From Armatimonadota bacterium (GTDB lineage Bacteria; Armatimonadota; Zipacnadia; JAUWAU01): a stretch of 64,000 bases of DNA. This document shows, in pieces, positions 1-9,992 of this stretch (position 1 is the stretch's first letter; each line of letters begins with the position of its first letter). The DNA is taken from contig JAUWAU010000009.1 in assembly GCA_030601885.1 (NCBI GenBank), forward strand, positions 124,001 to 188,000. The letters run 5' to 3'. Under the pieces are notes generated by a model. That model was not told where the DNA came from and did no database searches. It saw only the letters and a list, made by a program, of their open reading frames with translations. The translations under genes and the position numbers were made by a program.

Positions 1-762
1 GTCCGCCTCCCCGACCGCCCCACGCTGCTCAAAGACCGCGAAGAGTGGGTCCTCTACCCCGGCCGAAATCACCAGGAGACGGGCGCCCTTGTTCTGTATC
101 GCGACGGCAAGCGCGAGCGCGAGCTCGCCAGTGGCGCCGGCGACACGGAGCTGGATCTGCCTGGCGGCACATGGACCGCAGCGGCCGTCGAGTGGTCGGG
201 GTTGGAGAGCGACCAGTCACGCGCGGCGCTGCAAGGCCCAGCGAGGCTTCGGGTACGCTGGGACCGGCCGGCGTCGTTGGACGAGCCGCAGGTGCATTAC
301 CGTGTCGGCGCCGCCGAAGTTGCTGCACGACCGATGGCTGGGGATTACGTCGTCGTCTACGCCGACGAGGACGGCGATTACCGCTGGGACACGGTGCGGA
401 ACGGAGAAGTTGTCGAGCGCCGCTGGGCCACGCCGGGCTACGCGGTTACCCTGATCGAGACTTTCCGGGAGGGCGTGCGTGCCGAGCGCAAGTTCCTCGA
501 CAACGCCGGCGAGAATCCTGAGCTTATCGAGACCTTCGACCCGACCACCGGTCGGTTGGTGAAGGTCCGGAAGCACAGTTGGGACGGCTGGGCCTGGGAC
601 GTGCTCACGTACGACAACGGGCGCTTTCTCGAGCGCGTGAAGACCGACTTCGAGACGTTCGAGTCACACTACCGGTTCAACGTCGAGACCCGCCGGCTGG
701 AGCAAGTCGAGGGCTACCGCTTCGAGAACGGTAAGAAGGTAAAAACCTTCCCGCCAAGCTGA
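1..762 (+). CDS. hypothetical protein, C-terminal part (5' end outside window)
   Basis: The frame is open from base 1 and ends at TGA 760-762, so only the last 253 residues are visible and the start lies upstream. The first 100 or so residues look like a beta-rich, Ig-like module. The remainder is rich in acidic and aromatic residues in alternating strand-like runs, with repeated pieces of the type LIETF (near residues 150 and 178) and RxLExV, as in small beta-repeat proteins. I do not recognise the family. It is convergent with the leftward gene ending at 807. No promoter or terminator is obvious in the 44-bp gap. Coding status is well supported by the uninterrupted frame and codon use matching its neighbours. 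Confidence 0.75.
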   Translation, partial: VRLPDRPTLLKDREEWVLYPGRNHQETGALVLYRDGKRERELASGAGDTELDLPGGTWTAAAVEWSGLESDQSRAALQGPARLRVRWDRPASLDEPQVHYRVGAAEVAARPMAGDYVVVYADEDGDYRWDTVRNGEVVERRWATPGYAVTLIETFREGVRAERKFLDNAGENPELIETFDPTTGRLVKVRKHSWDGWAWDVLTYDNGRFLERVKTDFETFESHYRFNVETRRLEQVEGYRFENGKKVKTFPPS

Positions 763-806
763 CGGACTCGGGCGACTTCAGACTCCTTCGACTGCAATAC
801 GGGTCG

Positions 807-2420
807 TTACCCCAAGGCCAGCCCGTAGACACTGGCCCGAACCAGGTGGATCCGAAGCCGTACGGACTGCCCACGAAGCTTCGCCACCGATGCACCGCCC
901 TGGAAGCTCACGGGCAAGCGCAGTCCGTCCTCTCGGATAGGGATCGCCTCTTTCTGCGACAAGCCGGGGAGGGGCTGCCCAGTTGCGTCGCAGATCTCTA
1001 CGACGACACTTCCGGATTTGGCGTCCGCGTTCAGGAACAGAGCGGAGCCGCCCATCTCGAAGGGCCGGGTGAGGAGGTCTCCCTTGTCGGCCCGATCGGG
1101 CGGGACCGCGCGGGCGCCATTGGACTCGTGCCCGGTCTCCTCAACGCGCCCCGTCTCATAGCCGACGAGCCTGCCGCGTTTGAGCCGCACCGCGCCGATC
1201 ATCCGGAGCCGACCCTTTTCCTTCATGCTGCGGATCTGAAAATGATGGTCCCAGTTCGTACCCGTGTAGTAGATGTACCAGTAATCGCCGATGGGGACGG
1301 GAGAGCCGGCGGAGATGAAGAAGACCATCCCACAGTCCCAGGCTCCCTCCGGGCCGAGCGGGATAAACGGGTCGCGCTTCGGCTCGCGCCTCCAGTGCAC
1401 TCCGTCGTAGCTGTGCACCAACTCGGACCACATCGTACCGGGGACCACGTCGTAGAACGATGCGAAGCCGAGGTACAGGTCTTGATGAGGTGTCACCGTC
1501 AGACCGTAGAACTGTTTGTCCCTCCCCCGGGGATACCCCAGCGTATCTTTGCCTATATTGATGGTTCCCTGGGCCGGCGCGTCTCGCTCGTCGGTGTCCA
1601 AAACGACCCGATCGTTCCCCCAGTGCACCATGTCCTCGCTTTCGATGCGGCCCACGAGGCGGTTGACTCGCGATGGTCCGGCGTGGATCCGGGGTCGGAT
1701 GTAGGCCACGTAGCGGCTGAGCCTCTCGTCGAAGAAGAAGTTGTTGTACGTATCGGACGAGCCGACGCGAACTGGGTTCTCGGGGTACGCCTTCCAGCGC
1801 AGGCCGTCATCGGAGTAGGCCAGGCACAGCCCGCCCGGCCGGCCCGGGAGCCTAGTGTTAAACATCGCCGTGTATCGGCCCCGGGCATGGGGAACCGATT
1901 GAATGGCCGCATCGAGCACACAGAACCCACTACATCCCCCCGCACCGTTGAGCGGCCGACCGTCCTCGTCGGTCTCGTCGTGCTTCAGGATGATGTTGTT
2001 CTGTTTGGTCCCCTCGTGCTCGCGGAGCCCGAGGGACGGCAACTCGAACGCGTGTCCATCCCGGCTCACCGCGTACCGAGTGCAGTGTTGGTACAGAGCG
2101 CCAGGCAGCTCCACGCGGTGCGGCGAGGCGTACCACATGACGACGCCGTCGTCCGTTGGCAGCACAGTACCCTTGCTCGTGGCCGGGCTCTCGCCGATGA
2201 CCGGCTCGTCGAGGAAGCGCTCGGGTTGGGTGACCTTCCGCGTGAGGAAGTACGTGTGTTCGACCCACCGCTCGTCGATGAAATCGACCTCGGTCATGGC
2301 TGCCGCGTTCCTCGCGTCGTCATCGTCGCCTCGGGATGTGACCGGCGGCGAGCTGGCCACAGTCGTTGCCCCCAGCATGATGCCGCCCAGGAAATGTCGC
2401 CTGCTGATGCCTCTGCGCAT
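807..2420 (-). CDS. Tat-exported GH43/GH32-like five-bladed propeller glycosidase
   Basis: The 537-residue product starts with a twin-arginine signal (MRRGISRRHFLGG, then a hydrophobic stretch). It continues with repeated propeller-like phrases such as GLCLAYSDDGLRWKAYPENP and SYDGVHWRREP, which are typical of GH43/GH32/GH117-type folds (family knowledge). No catalytic triad was assigned with certainty. The start is supported by GAGGAG five bases upstream. It is the last gene of the long leftward series, 38 bp after the esterase gene, so co-transcription is likely. The expected role is exported or periplasmic recognition or hydrolysis of glycans. A non-catalytic propeller or exo-sialidase-like protein is the main alternative. 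Confidence 0.8.
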   Translation of the reverse strand: MRRGISRRHFLGGIMLGATTVASSPPVTSRGDDDDARNAAAMTEVDFIDERWVEHTYFLTRKVTQPERFLDEPVIGESPATSKGTVLPTDDGVVMWYASPHRVELPGALYQHCTRYAVSRDGHAFELPSLGLREHEGTKQNNIILKHDETDEDGRPLNGAGGCSGFCVLDAAIQSVPHARGRYTAMFNTRLPGRPGGLCLAYSDDGLRWKAYPENPVRVGSSDTYNNFFFDERLSRYVAYIRPRIHAGPSRVNRLVGRIESEDMVHWGNDRVVLDTDERDAPAQGTINIGKDTLGYPRGRDKQFYGLTVTPHQDLYLGFASFYDVVPGTMWSELVHSYDGVHWRREPKRDPFIPLGPEGAWDCGMVFFISAGSPVPIGDYWYIYYTGTNWDHHFQIRSMKEKGRLRMIGAVRLKRGRLVGYETGRVEETGHESNGARAVPPDRADKGDLLTRPFEMGGSALFLNADAKSGSVVVEICDATGQPLPGLSQKEAIPIREDGLRLPVSFQGGASVAKLRGQSVRLRIHLVRASVYGLALG

Positions 2421-2458
2421 GATTGCTCCTCAAACTCGTGCCGACGCGCAACCGCGGC

Positions 2459-4447
2459 TTAGGGGCGCACAAGCTTCGCCTCGATGCCCAATTGCTTCAG
2501 ATGCGAGCGCACCTTCCCGCTATCCCAGACCTCCATCTGCCTGTCCCACGGCGCGACAATCCTCAGCGACTTCTTCGATAGCAGCCGGAAGCAGTCGGGA
2601 AGATCGAAGGCATTCAAGCCGGCAGCGGGCATGGACGATAGCGGCCAGCTCTGCACCGGCGCCTGAGTGAGCTCATGAAAGGACAGCAAAGCGTTTTTCA
2701 GCGTGACCTGCTTGACCAGCGGGTGCAGGCCGGCGGCGAAGGTGGCGATCACCGCCCCGAGGCCCCGCCCATAAAGGTGCACGTGCCGGTATCCCTGCTG
2801 CTTGAAGAGGTCCAGCGTCGCCAGGACGTCGTGCACGCGCCGGCCGAGATACGATTCGCCGAGCATCTCGCCGTGGCTCGCGTAGAAGTAGTCGGTGCCA
2901 TACGGTGCGAAAAACTCGCCGGCCCTGCAGCTCAGGGCCATGGTCTGCCCCAACCCGCGCACGTCGAGCGCCAAGAGCGTCTCTTCGTCCGGCGCTTCGC
3001 CGTCGGTCACGTCCTCCTGGCTGGAGACGTGGGGCAGGTAGAGCACCGCCTCCTTGAAGCATGGGAGGTGGAAGTACCCGTTCGTCTTCGAGAATACGTG
3101 AAGGACGGCCTGAATGCCGGGCTCGGTCTCGACCGCAAAGCTCGAGTGGTGGGCGTATCGCGCCGTGTCGCTGCCTCGCTGTCGCATCACCCGGAAATGA
3201 GGTGCACTCTTGCGCTTCGGGAGTGACAGCAGCTTGCGAATCGACTCACGAAGCTTCGCCTGCGAAAGCCTCTTGCGCTTGGCCGCGGCGTCGAGCGCGG
3301 CCTGTTTGTTGAAATCGAACACGCGCCTCACGCCCAGCAGATGCACTTGCCCCCGGGGCGATGCCGCCAGCGCCTCCGCACTCTCCTCGCGCACGTCCGG
3401 CTCCCGCTTCGCGGCGCGGACCCGTGCGTGCTTGCCGAAGAATGCGTACATGGCCTCACGATTCTCGATGGTGTAGCCGTGATCACTGGGCCCAACGAAC
3501 ATGCGCACGTTGTCCTCCGCCCCGAGCATGGCGTACAGACGCTTCAGCTCCTCGTACGCCTGGGTCAGCCCCCGAACGTCGAAGTAGTCGTTCCTCTGGC
3601 CCAGCAGCAGCACGGGCCGGGGAATCTGCGCCACGAAGAAGTCGGCCATGTCCAGGCCCATGCCGAGGATGTTCGGCGGGATCTGCTCGGAGTCGGCGGG
3701 AAGCTCGTTCTCGAGGTCGGAGATATACTTCGTCACAAAGCAGCCGGGTGCTGCCATGGTGAAGCGGTCCTCGAGGGCGCAGAGGTAGGTCGTCATGGTC
3801 CCCCCGCCCGAGTTGCCGGTCACTCCCACACGCGTTGGATCCGCTTCGGGCCGCGAGAGCAGGTAGTCCAGGCCGCGGATGCCGTCCCACAGGCGCCACG
3901 TGCCGAAGAACTGCCCGAAGAGCCGCATTTGGTTGCCCATCATATTATGCTCCTGGCAGCAGCCTTTTGGGTGCGCCTTGCCCTCGCAGCCAGGGTACTG
4001 CAGCCGCTCGCCCTGACTGATCGGATCGTAGAGCAACACCATCAACCCCTTGCTCGCGAGCCCCTGAGCGAACGCCTGATAGAACGGCGCCGCCTTGCCC
4101 TCGGCCGCATGACCGCACGTGCCCAGCACGCAGGGGAACGGCGGCTCCTTGCGGCGCGGGATGTAGAGGCTGGCCGTCACGGGGAAGCAGGGGCGGCTCT
4201 CGTAGATTATCTTCTCGACACTGTATGCGTCGCGCATGATAGTGCCCGTCACGCGAGCGTTGAGCGGCGTTCGCTTTGGGAGCGGTCCGAACGAGCGCGC
4301 CAGCTTCCTGCGCACCTGCGCTCGAAGCTTCATCACGTCCTTCTTCGTCCGCACCTTGGCGAGCGCGCTCCGTCTTGCCTCGGCGATCTCTCGCACGCGC
4401 TGAACGTAATACTCCTGCAGCATGTGGCCGTACAGGTACTCGTGCAT
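2459..4447 (-). CDS. acetyl-xylan-esterase-like protein with two alpha/beta-hydrolase domains
   Basis: The product has 662 residues and no signal peptide. Domain 1 (about 60-340) has a nucleophile elbow GNSGGG with Ser213, an acid candidate in NDYFD (Asp287 or Asp290) and His323 in SDHGY. This matches the acetyl xylan esterase/cephalosporin deacetylase branch. A second alpha/beta-hydrolase-like domain (about 430-662) has GRGLG at 560-564, where a Ser would be expected at 562, so it is probably non-catalytic. The predicted role is deacetylation of carbohydrate or another ester. The start at 4447 follows GAGGAG about 10 bases upstream. It lies between the aldo/keto reductase and the GH43-like gene in the same direction, but the upstream 189-bp gap holds two hairpins. 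Confidence 0.82.
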   Translation of the reverse strand: MHEYLYGHMLQEYYVQRVREIAEARRSALAKVRTKKDVMKLRAQVRRKLARSFGPLPKRTPLNARVTGTIMRDAYSVEKIIYESRPCFPVTASLYIPRRKEPPFPCVLGTCGHAAEGKAAPFYQAFAQGLASKGLMVLLYDPISQGERLQYPGCEGKAHPKGCCQEHNMMGNQMRLFGQFFGTWRLWDGIRGLDYLLSRPEADPTRVGVTGNSGGGTMTTYLCALEDRFTMAAPGCFVTKYISDLENELPADSEQIPPNILGMGLDMADFFVAQIPRPVLLLGQRNDYFDVRGLTQAYEELKRLYAMLGAEDNVRMFVGPSDHGYTIENREAMYAFFGKHARVRAAKREPDVREESAEALAASPRGQVHLLGVRRVFDFNKQAALDAAAKRKRLSQAKLRESIRKLLSLPKRKSAPHFRVMRQRGSDTARYAHHSSFAVETEPGIQAVLHVFSKTNGYFHLPCFKEAVLYLPHVSSQEDVTDGEAPDEETLLALDVRGLGQTMALSCRAGEFFAPYGTDYFYASHGEMLGESYLGRRVHDVLATLDLFKQQGYRHVHLYGRGLGAVIATFAAGLHPLVKQVTLKNALLSFHELTQAPVQSWPLSSMPAAGLNAFDLPDCFRLLSKKSLRIVAPWDRQMEVWDSGKVRSHLKQLGIEAKLVRP

Positions 4448-4511
4448 CTCCGATCGTCTCCTCGCGGGATTGCCCGGCTAGTACCTACTTGCGTAGGTCC
4501 ACAGTAGAACT

Positions 4512-4535
4512 GTCGGGCTAGAAAGCCCGACCTAC
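4512..4535 (-). repeat. GTAG-type hairpin repeat unit
   Basis: GTCGGGCT (4512-4519), loop AGAA, AGCCCGAC (4524-4531), then CTAC. Read on the minus strand this is GTAG followed by an 8-bp perfect stem-loop. Flanking GCGTAGGTC (4491-4499) and GACCTACGC (4529-4537) can form an alternative outer stem. It lies in the gap between the aldo/keto reductase and esterase genes, and could stop or pause transcription between them. It has the same layout as the units at 4580, 45818 and 45937. Confidence 0.6.
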
Positions 4536-4579
4536 GCGGAGCTGGGTAGCGCCAGGCCCACGCTACGGCCTCCACGCGC

Positions 4580-4604
4580 GTAGGCGGGGCATTCTTGCCC
4601 CGCC
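4580..4604 (+). repeat. GTAG-type hairpin repeat unit
   Basis: GTAG leads into GGCGGGGC (4583-4590), loop ATTCTT, GCCCCGCC (4597-4604), an 8-bp GC stem. It sits 45 bp from the preceding unit, in the opposite orientation, in the same intergenic gap. There is no T-run, so it is not a canonical intrinsic terminator. I infer a mobile or REP-like palindrome. Confidence 0.6.
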
Positions 4605-4636
4605 GGGTTCCGTAGACGAACTTACGCAACCAAGTA

Positions 4637-5665
4637 CTAGAAGGGCCCCAACGGCTCGGGCTTATTGACCGCCCGACACATGCGCTCGTAGAGCGTGCAG
4701 TACTTCGTGACGTTGTCGCCGGGCGGGATGATCTCGTCCACCTTCGCCAGTTCTTCCTCGGTGAGTTCGATCTCGCAGGCTTTCACTGCCGAGCGCAGGT
4801 GTTCGACCGTCCGTGGGCCGCAGATGGGCGAGGTGATACCGGGCCGCTGCATCAGCCACGCCAGCGAGAACTCGGCGAGTGTGACATCCCTGGCGTCGGC
4901 CAGCGGACGCAGCCCCTCGACCAGGTCCATGCTCTTCTCAGTGTACCGCTCGTGGCCGTCCCTCTGGCCGATCTCTTTGTACCGGTGGCCCTCGGGAGCC
5001 GGCTGCCCCTTGCGATACACGCCGCTGAGCACGCCGCCGGCCAACGGGCCGAAGGGCACGATGCCTATCCCGTGGCGCATGCACGTCCAGACGAGCTCCA
5101 GCTCGATGCGGCGGTCGGTGAGGTTGTACGGCGGCTGCTCGGCGACGAAGCGGGGCAGGCCGTGCTTGTCGCTGAGCCACAGCGCCTCCATGATGAGCGG
5201 AACCGGCCACTTCGAGGTCCCCACGTACAGGATCTTGCCCTGCCGGAGCAGTACATCCAGCGTGTCGAGGATCTCGTCCATTGGCGTATTGATGTCGGTG
5301 ATGTGCAGATAGTACAGGTCTATGCGGTCGGTCTGCAGGCGGCGTAGGCTGGCTTCAACCGCGCGCGTCAGATGGTAGCGGCTGGCGCCCTGATCGTTGG
5401 TGCCATCGCCCATCGTCGCGACGCCCTTGGTGGCCAGCACCACGTCATCCCGATGGCCGTTCTCCGCCAGGGCTGTGCCCACGATCTCCTCAGAGACTCC
5501 TCTGCGGTATACATCGGCGGTGTCGATGAAGTTGACGCCGCTATCGATGGCCTCGTTGATTATGCGTTTGGATTCGTCCTCGTCTGCGCGCCCGCCGAAG
5601 TTCATCGTCCCCACGCAGAGCTTCGAGACGCGCACGCCACTGCGACCAAGCTGTCTGTATTCCAT
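4637..5665 (-). CDS. aldo/keto reductase
   Basis: The 342-residue product is a full-length AKR TIM barrel. It starts MEYRQLGRSGVRVS, has the cofactor-side phrase FIDTADVY, and the catalytic tetrad appears to be Asp48, Tyr53, Lys80 (LATKG) and His121 (YYLHITD). It is expected to be cytoplasmic and NADPH-dependent, acting on an aldose, keto-sugar or related carbonyl. GGAGGT lies five bases before the ATG. It is 61 bp downstream of the heparinase-like gene in the same direction, which suggests a role with sugar products from the cluster. The exact substrate cannot be read from sequence. Confidence 0.9.
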   Translation of the reverse strand: MEYRQLGRSGVRVSKLCVGTMNFGGRADEDESKRIINEAIDSGVNFIDTADVYRRGVSEEIVGTALAENGHRDDVVLATKGVATMGDGTNDQGASRYHLTRAVEASLRRLQTDRIDLYYLHITDINTPMDEILDTLDVLLRQGKILYVGTSKWPVPLIMEALWLSDKHGLPRFVAEQPPYNLTDRRIELELVWTCMRHGIGIVPFGPLAGGVLSGVYRKGQPAPEGHRYKEIGQRDGHERYTEKSMDLVEGLRPLADARDVTLAEFSLAWLMQRPGITSPICGPRTVEHLRSAVKACEIELTEEELAKVDEIIPPGDNVTKYCTLYERMCRAVNKPEPLGPF

Positions 5666-5726
5666 CAGGTACCTCCGAGTGCGAAGAGTGGTTCTCGCTC
5701 GGCTCCACGCCGAACGGCAGCGCCGC

Positions 5727-7865
5727 CTATTGCTTCAGACGCTCGTCGAGTATTGTCCTGCCCGTGCCACGCTCTTTGATTACGAGTCGGCCCGCAAGCG
5801 GCCCATCCTTGGTGAAGTCGGCTTCCACCTCCGTATCACCAAGCGTGACGGCGACCCGGATCCGGTCCTCTGTCTCGCTGACCGTGCCGTTTGGCCACTG
5901 TTGCGATCCCGAGTCTGTCGCGAGCAGAATGTGGAGGAAGTAGTCGCGCGTCCGAACGCGAGCGGGGCTGACCTCGATGCGCCAACGCCCGGCCTCGTCC
6001 AGATCGTACTTCTTCTGGGGAGGGTAGTTGACCCCGGCGACCTCGAACTCGTGCCCCGGGCCTCCTATGGCTGCGATCTGCGCCCCCGCCGGCAGAAGCG
6101 ACTCCACGGCGAGGCGTCCCTTGCCGTTGACTATCTCGAAGCGGGTCCCGTCGATTCGCGGCTCCGGCGCGCAGTGCAGCAGCCACGTCTTCCTGAACTC
6201 GGGCCGCGTGGACTCGACGCGATCGAAGACGACGAAGCAATCGGGTCGGAGATACAGAAACGCCCGGGTGAACTCCTTGAGCTTGGCGGAGCTGTAGGAC
6301 CGAGTCGCGTCGCCAACCACAAAGGTATATCGCTCCGTCGCCTTGTACGCTTTGATCTCGGCGCGATGGTGCACGTCCCCGGGTTTTACATCGGTGACGA
6401 AGCCCGGCCCGCCGCCGTAGAGCTGGCCGCCGTCGTTGGCGCCCTCGCCGGGGCGATTGTGCCCCCACACGCCACCATCGAACTGCTCCCGAGGATCCGT
6501 CACCGTGACGCAGTTGTGGGCAATTGTGCGGGCGTAGTAGTTCGCCCGGTGGGCCGTGGCGTCGTAGACGCCTGTGTCCATCGCGAGAGGCGCGTGCTTG
6601 TGGATGACGAAGCTGTTGTTGTCGCAGTGCTGGTGGCCGCCAAGGTATAGCGGGGCGCAAATGAACAGCGCGAAGGTGGCATCAGGCTGCCAAGAGCTGC
6701 GCATCGACACCCAGCCAATGCCGCGGAAGTGGTGGCTCAGAGCAAGCTCAGTGCGAGGCATCGGGCGGACGGACGGGTCGTACCAGAGAAGGTACGGCCA
6801 CCACGTTCCGGCGCCCAATTGGTACTTCACCCCGGCGCGGTCGCGGCGGATCGCCTCCTGCTTGATCTGATCCGCCCACCAGCCGGCGACGCCATCGCGC
6901 CTCCTGCGCTGCAGCAGGGGCATGTACATGGCGATGTTTCCATCATAGGAGTCATGCCCGCCGATGTCGGCTGCGCTGACGCGGCTGTCATCGAAGGGCC
7001 TGGCGTTATGGATGAGCCAGTGGGCGTCGCCGTCCAGGCCGCTGAAACCCTCCCAGAGCTTCTGCCCCGTGGCTGACGACCACAGCTCGACGAGGTGGGC
7101 GAACTCGTACGTGAAGAACGCGTGGTAGCTCATGCTCTCATGCCAGCCCCCCTCCCCAGCGGCAACCATGTTGTGAGCGGGCATGAGGTGATTCACGAGT
7201 AGATCCAGTCCGTCGAGCGCTAGGCGATGTGCGGCCTCGTCGTCGATCCCCTCCTCCCACAGGGCGATGCCCGTGTACAGTATGGGGCCGTACTCGAGGT
7301 ACAGGTGATTGTTGAACTCGGAGTGCCGCCACGTCCGGTAGCACTGCTGGGCGGCGTGGATCGCGGCGCGACCGTATCGCTGTCGCTGTTCAGCAGAGAG
7401 GTCGTCGTACAGCCAGTCGTAAGCCATCGCGAGGGACTTCGAGATGCGCGGCCATGTCCAGCTATCGCCCTTCGCCGTGGCGAGGTAGTCGGCAATGGCG
7501 ACAGCATGACGCAGGATGTCTCGATCACGGCCCGATACCCGGTAGGCAATCACACCTGCCTGAAGCTGCGAGGGCGTCGCCCAGAGGTTCTCGTAGTAGT
7601 GGCTGCCCTTGGCCCATTCGAGGATGAACTCCCACACCTGCGCAACGGCGGGCGCCGTCCGGCATCGCTGGCGCACCTGCGCGATACCTTCCTCCGTGCA
7701 GAAGATGCGCGGATGCTCCCTGCGGATCTTCCGCAGCTCTGGCTCCAGTGCCGCCTGAGCCCGCGGATCGCGCCCGCGGAGGTCGGGCCAATCGGCATGG
7801 GCGCAGTCAGCGACGGGCACTGTGGCGAGCACAAGTGTCAAGAGGACGAGATATGGGCCCCGCAT
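5727..7865 (-). CDS. heparinase II/III-like exported protein
   Basis: About 712 residues. The ATG at 7865 is preferred over a GTG at 7880 because GAGGTC precedes it at good spacing. The N-terminus MRGPYLVLLTLVLATV is a signal peptide. Residues up to about 390 form an alpha/alpha toroid region (LAMAYDWLYDDLSAEQRQR). The remainder is beta-sandwich with the family phrase GGHQHCDNNSFVIHKH and NCVTVTDP. These are typical of heparinase II/III-like polysaccharide lyases (PL12/PL15/PL17/PL21 relatives). Its likely role is cleavage of an acidic polysaccharide outside the cytoplasm. It starts 15 bases after the S9 peptidase stop codon, so the two are probably one transcript. A second homologue lies at 40727-43123. 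Confidence 0.88.
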   Translation of the reverse strand: MRGPYLVLLTLVLATVPVADCAHADWPDLRGRDPRAQAALEPELRKIRREHPRIFCTEEGIAQVRQRCRTAPAVAQVWEFILEWAKGSHYYENLWATPSQLQAGVIAYRVSGRDRDILRHAVAIADYLATAKGDSWTWPRISKSLAMAYDWLYDDLSAEQRQRYGRAAIHAAQQCYRTWRHSEFNNHLYLEYGPILYTGIALWEEGIDDEAAHRLALDGLDLLVNHLMPAHNMVAAGEGGWHESMSYHAFFTYEFAHLVELWSSATGQKLWEGFSGLDGDAHWLIHNARPFDDSRVSAADIGGHDSYDGNIAMYMPLLQRRRRDGVAGWWADQIKQEAIRRDRAGVKYQLGAGTWWPYLLWYDPSVRPMPRTELALSHHFRGIGWVSMRSSWQPDATFALFICAPLYLGGHQHCDNNSFVIHKHAPLAMDTGVYDATAHRANYYARTIAHNCVTVTDPREQFDGGVWGHNRPGEGANDGGQLYGGGPGFVTDVKPGDVHHRAEIKAYKATERYTFVVGDATRSYSSAKLKEFTRAFLYLRPDCFVVFDRVESTRPEFRKTWLLHCAPEPRIDGTRFEIVNGKGRLAVESLLPAGAQIAAIGGPGHEFEVAGVNYPPQKKYDLDEAGRWRIEVSPARVRTRDYFLHILLATDSGSQQWPNGTVSETEDRIRVAVTLGDTEVEADFTKDGPLAGRLVIKERGTGRTILDERLKQ

Positions 7866-7880
7866 CGAACTTGACCTCAC

Positions 7881-9899
7881 TTATGACCCGCCTGAGGCCT
7901 CGGCCAGACCAGTGACCTGGTCGGCGCCGGCCAGCACCTCGATGGTGGAGCCTTTGAAGGCGTCCCCAATGGGCTCACAGCGGCCGCCGAGATGCTCGGC
8001 GAGGAACGCCTCGGCCACGGCCCAGAAGGAGAGGGAGTTCTCCGGCCGTGCGAAGCCGTGGCCCTCGTCGGCGTAGAGCACATAGGTGACCGGGATATTG
8101 CGCTCCTGCATGGCCTTGACGATCTGGTCGGACTCCTGCCGGCGCACGCGCGGGTCGTTGGCGCCCTGGCCGATGAGAAGCGGCCTCGAGATGCGATCGA
8201 CGTACGTGAGCGGCGAGCGCTCCTGCAGGAACGCCTTGCCCTCCTCCGTGGCGTTGTCGCCGACGCGATCCGTGAGCAGCGGCAGTATTGGGATCCAATA
8301 CTCCGGAAGGTTGTCCATGAACGTGATCAGGTTGGAGGGTCCCACCAGATCCACCCCACAGGCGAAGACATCGGGAGTCATCGTCATGCCCACGAGCGTT
8401 GCGTACCCGCCGTAGCTGCCGCCGCCGATGGCGACCCGCTCCGGATCGGCAATGCGCTCGCTCACCGCCCAGTTCACCGCGTCGATGAGGTCGTCGTGCA
8501 TCTTTTGGCCCCACTCCCGATTGGCCGCGTTCACAAAGTTCTTCCCGAAGCCCGTGGAGCCGCGGAAGTTCACGCTCAGCACTGCGTAGCCGCGGTTCGT
8601 CAGCCATTGGTGGATGGGATCCAAGCCCCACGCGTCCCGATGCCACGGCCCGCCGTGGACCCAGATGACCATGGGGAGGGGCTCCCGCGGACGGGCTCGC
8701 TCATCCGGATCCGTTCCGGCCGGAAGGCTGAGGTACGAAACCAGGTCCAGCCCATCGCGCGCCTTGATGACCACGGGATGCATGCGCACCAGCGGAGCTT
8801 GCTCGAGAGCTTGGCGGTTGGTGAAGAGGAATGTGGCCTTTTTCGCCTGACGGTCGTAGCGGTAATAGCGCACCGGGCCGTTGTCCATCTCGTATGCCAC
8901 CAGCCACGTCGAGTCGTCGAGCGTGCGGCTCACGACATCGAGATCGCCGTCGGCGACTTCGCCCAAGGCTTCCAGATCCTGTGCAACAGCTTCGTCCAGA
9001 GCGTGCCACTCCTGCCGGTCGTAGTTGGTGGAGTACGCCTGAACGGTCTTCTCGGTCGGGTGGATCATCACGCCGCCGATGTCCACCTGTGGGTCCTCGG
9101 CGAGGACGTTCTGCTCCATGGTATCCAGCGCCAGCGCGGTCAAGGCGGCAGTATCCCGCCCGCGGCTGTCGATGAGGTAGAGGGTGTTGCCGGACTTGTC
9201 GAAGTCGATGGGATTGGTCGTCAGGACGTCCTCGGGGCCGATCGTCAAGAACGGCTCCGTCGAGCCATCCGGCTCGAGCCGGACCACAACCATGCCGCCC
9301 TCGGGGCTGAAGGATAGGCCCAGCCGAGGCGCGTAGCTGTCGTCCGTCATGATGCCGGCGAAGCCCGTGTTCTCCAGCACCAGTTCGCTTGCGCCGGTCG
9401 CGATGTTCACGCGATGGATGTCGTGTAACTGGGCGTTGCGGTCGTTCAGACCGATGAGGATCTCACTGGGAAACAGGTGGCTGACCCCTTCGATCCGGGC
9501 CTGGACGCCCTCGAAGGGCGTGAGGTCCTTTACCTCCTTTGACTCGAGGTCAACGCTGTACACGCGCCAGTTCTCGTCGCCGTCTTTGTCCTGGAGGTAG
9601 ATAATGTGCCGGTTCGTGTATGCCCAGAAGTGGATGCGGATGCCGCGCCCGGTATCGCGCGTGACAGGCTCGGCCGCGCTCGGATCGTCTGCCGGGCCTA
9701 TCCAGACGTTCAGCACACCGTCGAGCGGCGCCAGGTAGCTTATCTTCGTCCCATCCGGGCTGAGACGCGCCTGGGCTTTATCGGGGTTACCGAAGAGCAC
9801 CTCGCGGGGGATGAGCGGCACGGCTCCCTTGGCCTGCGCCGCCACGGCGCACGAGGCGACGATGAGCAAGGCACACGTCACAATAGGGTCGATCTCCAT
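7881..9899 (-). CDS. S9 family prolyl-oligopeptidase-type peptidase
   Basis: About 672 residues. I chose the ATG at 9899 because it begins an exported-protein leader ([20 protein letters not shown]). Residues 30-370 are a propeller of the TolB/DPP type ([13 protein letters not shown]). Residues 390-672 form the alpha/beta-hydrolase domain. The nucleophile elbow GGSYGGY has Ser495, the acid is the Asp of GANDPRVR, and the base is the His in DEGHGF. The family hydrolyses short peptides, often after Pro or small residues. The protein is secreted or periplasmic. It has the same direction as the downstream heparinase-like gene and is separated from the upstream propeller gene by a 227-bp gap containing a hairpin. 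Confidence 0.92.
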   Translation of the reverse strand: MEIDPIVTCALLIVASCAVAAQAKGAVPLIPREVLFGNPDKAQARLSPDGTKISYLAPLDGVLNVWIGPADDPSAAEPVTRDTGRGIRIHFWAYTNRHIIYLQDKDGDENWRVYSVDLESKEVKDLTPFEGVQARIEGVSHLFPSEILIGLNDRNAQLHDIHRVNIATGASELVLENTGFAGIMTDDSYAPRLGLSFSPEGGMVVVRLEPDGSTEPFLTIGPEDVLTTNPIDFDKSGNTLYLIDSRGRDTAALTALALDTMEQNVLAEDPQVDIGGVMIHPTEKTVQAYSTNYDRQEWHALDEAVAQDLEALGEVADGDLDVVSRTLDDSTWLVAYEMDNGPVRYYRYDRQAKKATFLFTNRQALEQAPLVRMHPVVIKARDGLDLVSYLSLPAGTDPDERARPREPLPMVIWVHGGPWHRDAWGLDPIHQWLTNRGYAVLSVNFRGSTGFGKNFVNAANREWGQKMHDDLIDAVNWAVSERIADPERVAIGGGSYGGYATLVGMTMTPDVFACGVDLVGPSNLITFMDNLPEYWIPILPLLTDRVGDNATEEGKAFLQERSPLTYVDRISRPLLIGQGANDPRVRRQESDQIVKAMQERNIPVTYVLYADEGHGFARPENSLSFWAVAEAFLAEHLGGRCEPIGDAFKGSTIEVLAGADQVTGLAEASGGS

Positions 9900-9971
9900 T
9901 GGCAGACACTCCCATCCAAACCGCATTCTCCATCTGACCTGTGACCGCCTCTTATTCGCTCACACTATGCA

Positions 9972-9992
9972 GCACCCCCTAGGGCGGGGTGC
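9972..9992. other. 7-bp GC hairpin in the gap between propeller and peptidase genes
   Basis: GCACCCC (9972-9978), loop CTAGGGC, GGGGTGC (9986-9992). The 227-bp gap 9900-10126 otherwise shows no gene. There is no T-run on either side, so an intrinsic terminator is not convincing. It may be an RNA hairpin in the peptidase leader. Confidence 0.35.

Noticed and set aside
846..2462. Antisense open frame of about 540 codons opposite the GH43-like gene
   Set aside because: The opposite strand has a leader, ribosome binding site and family motifs; this frame has none.
8215..8222. GAGCGCTC resembling the core of the CelR-type operator
   Set aside because: It lies inside the S9 peptidase gene and lacks the outer GG/CC bases of the operator.
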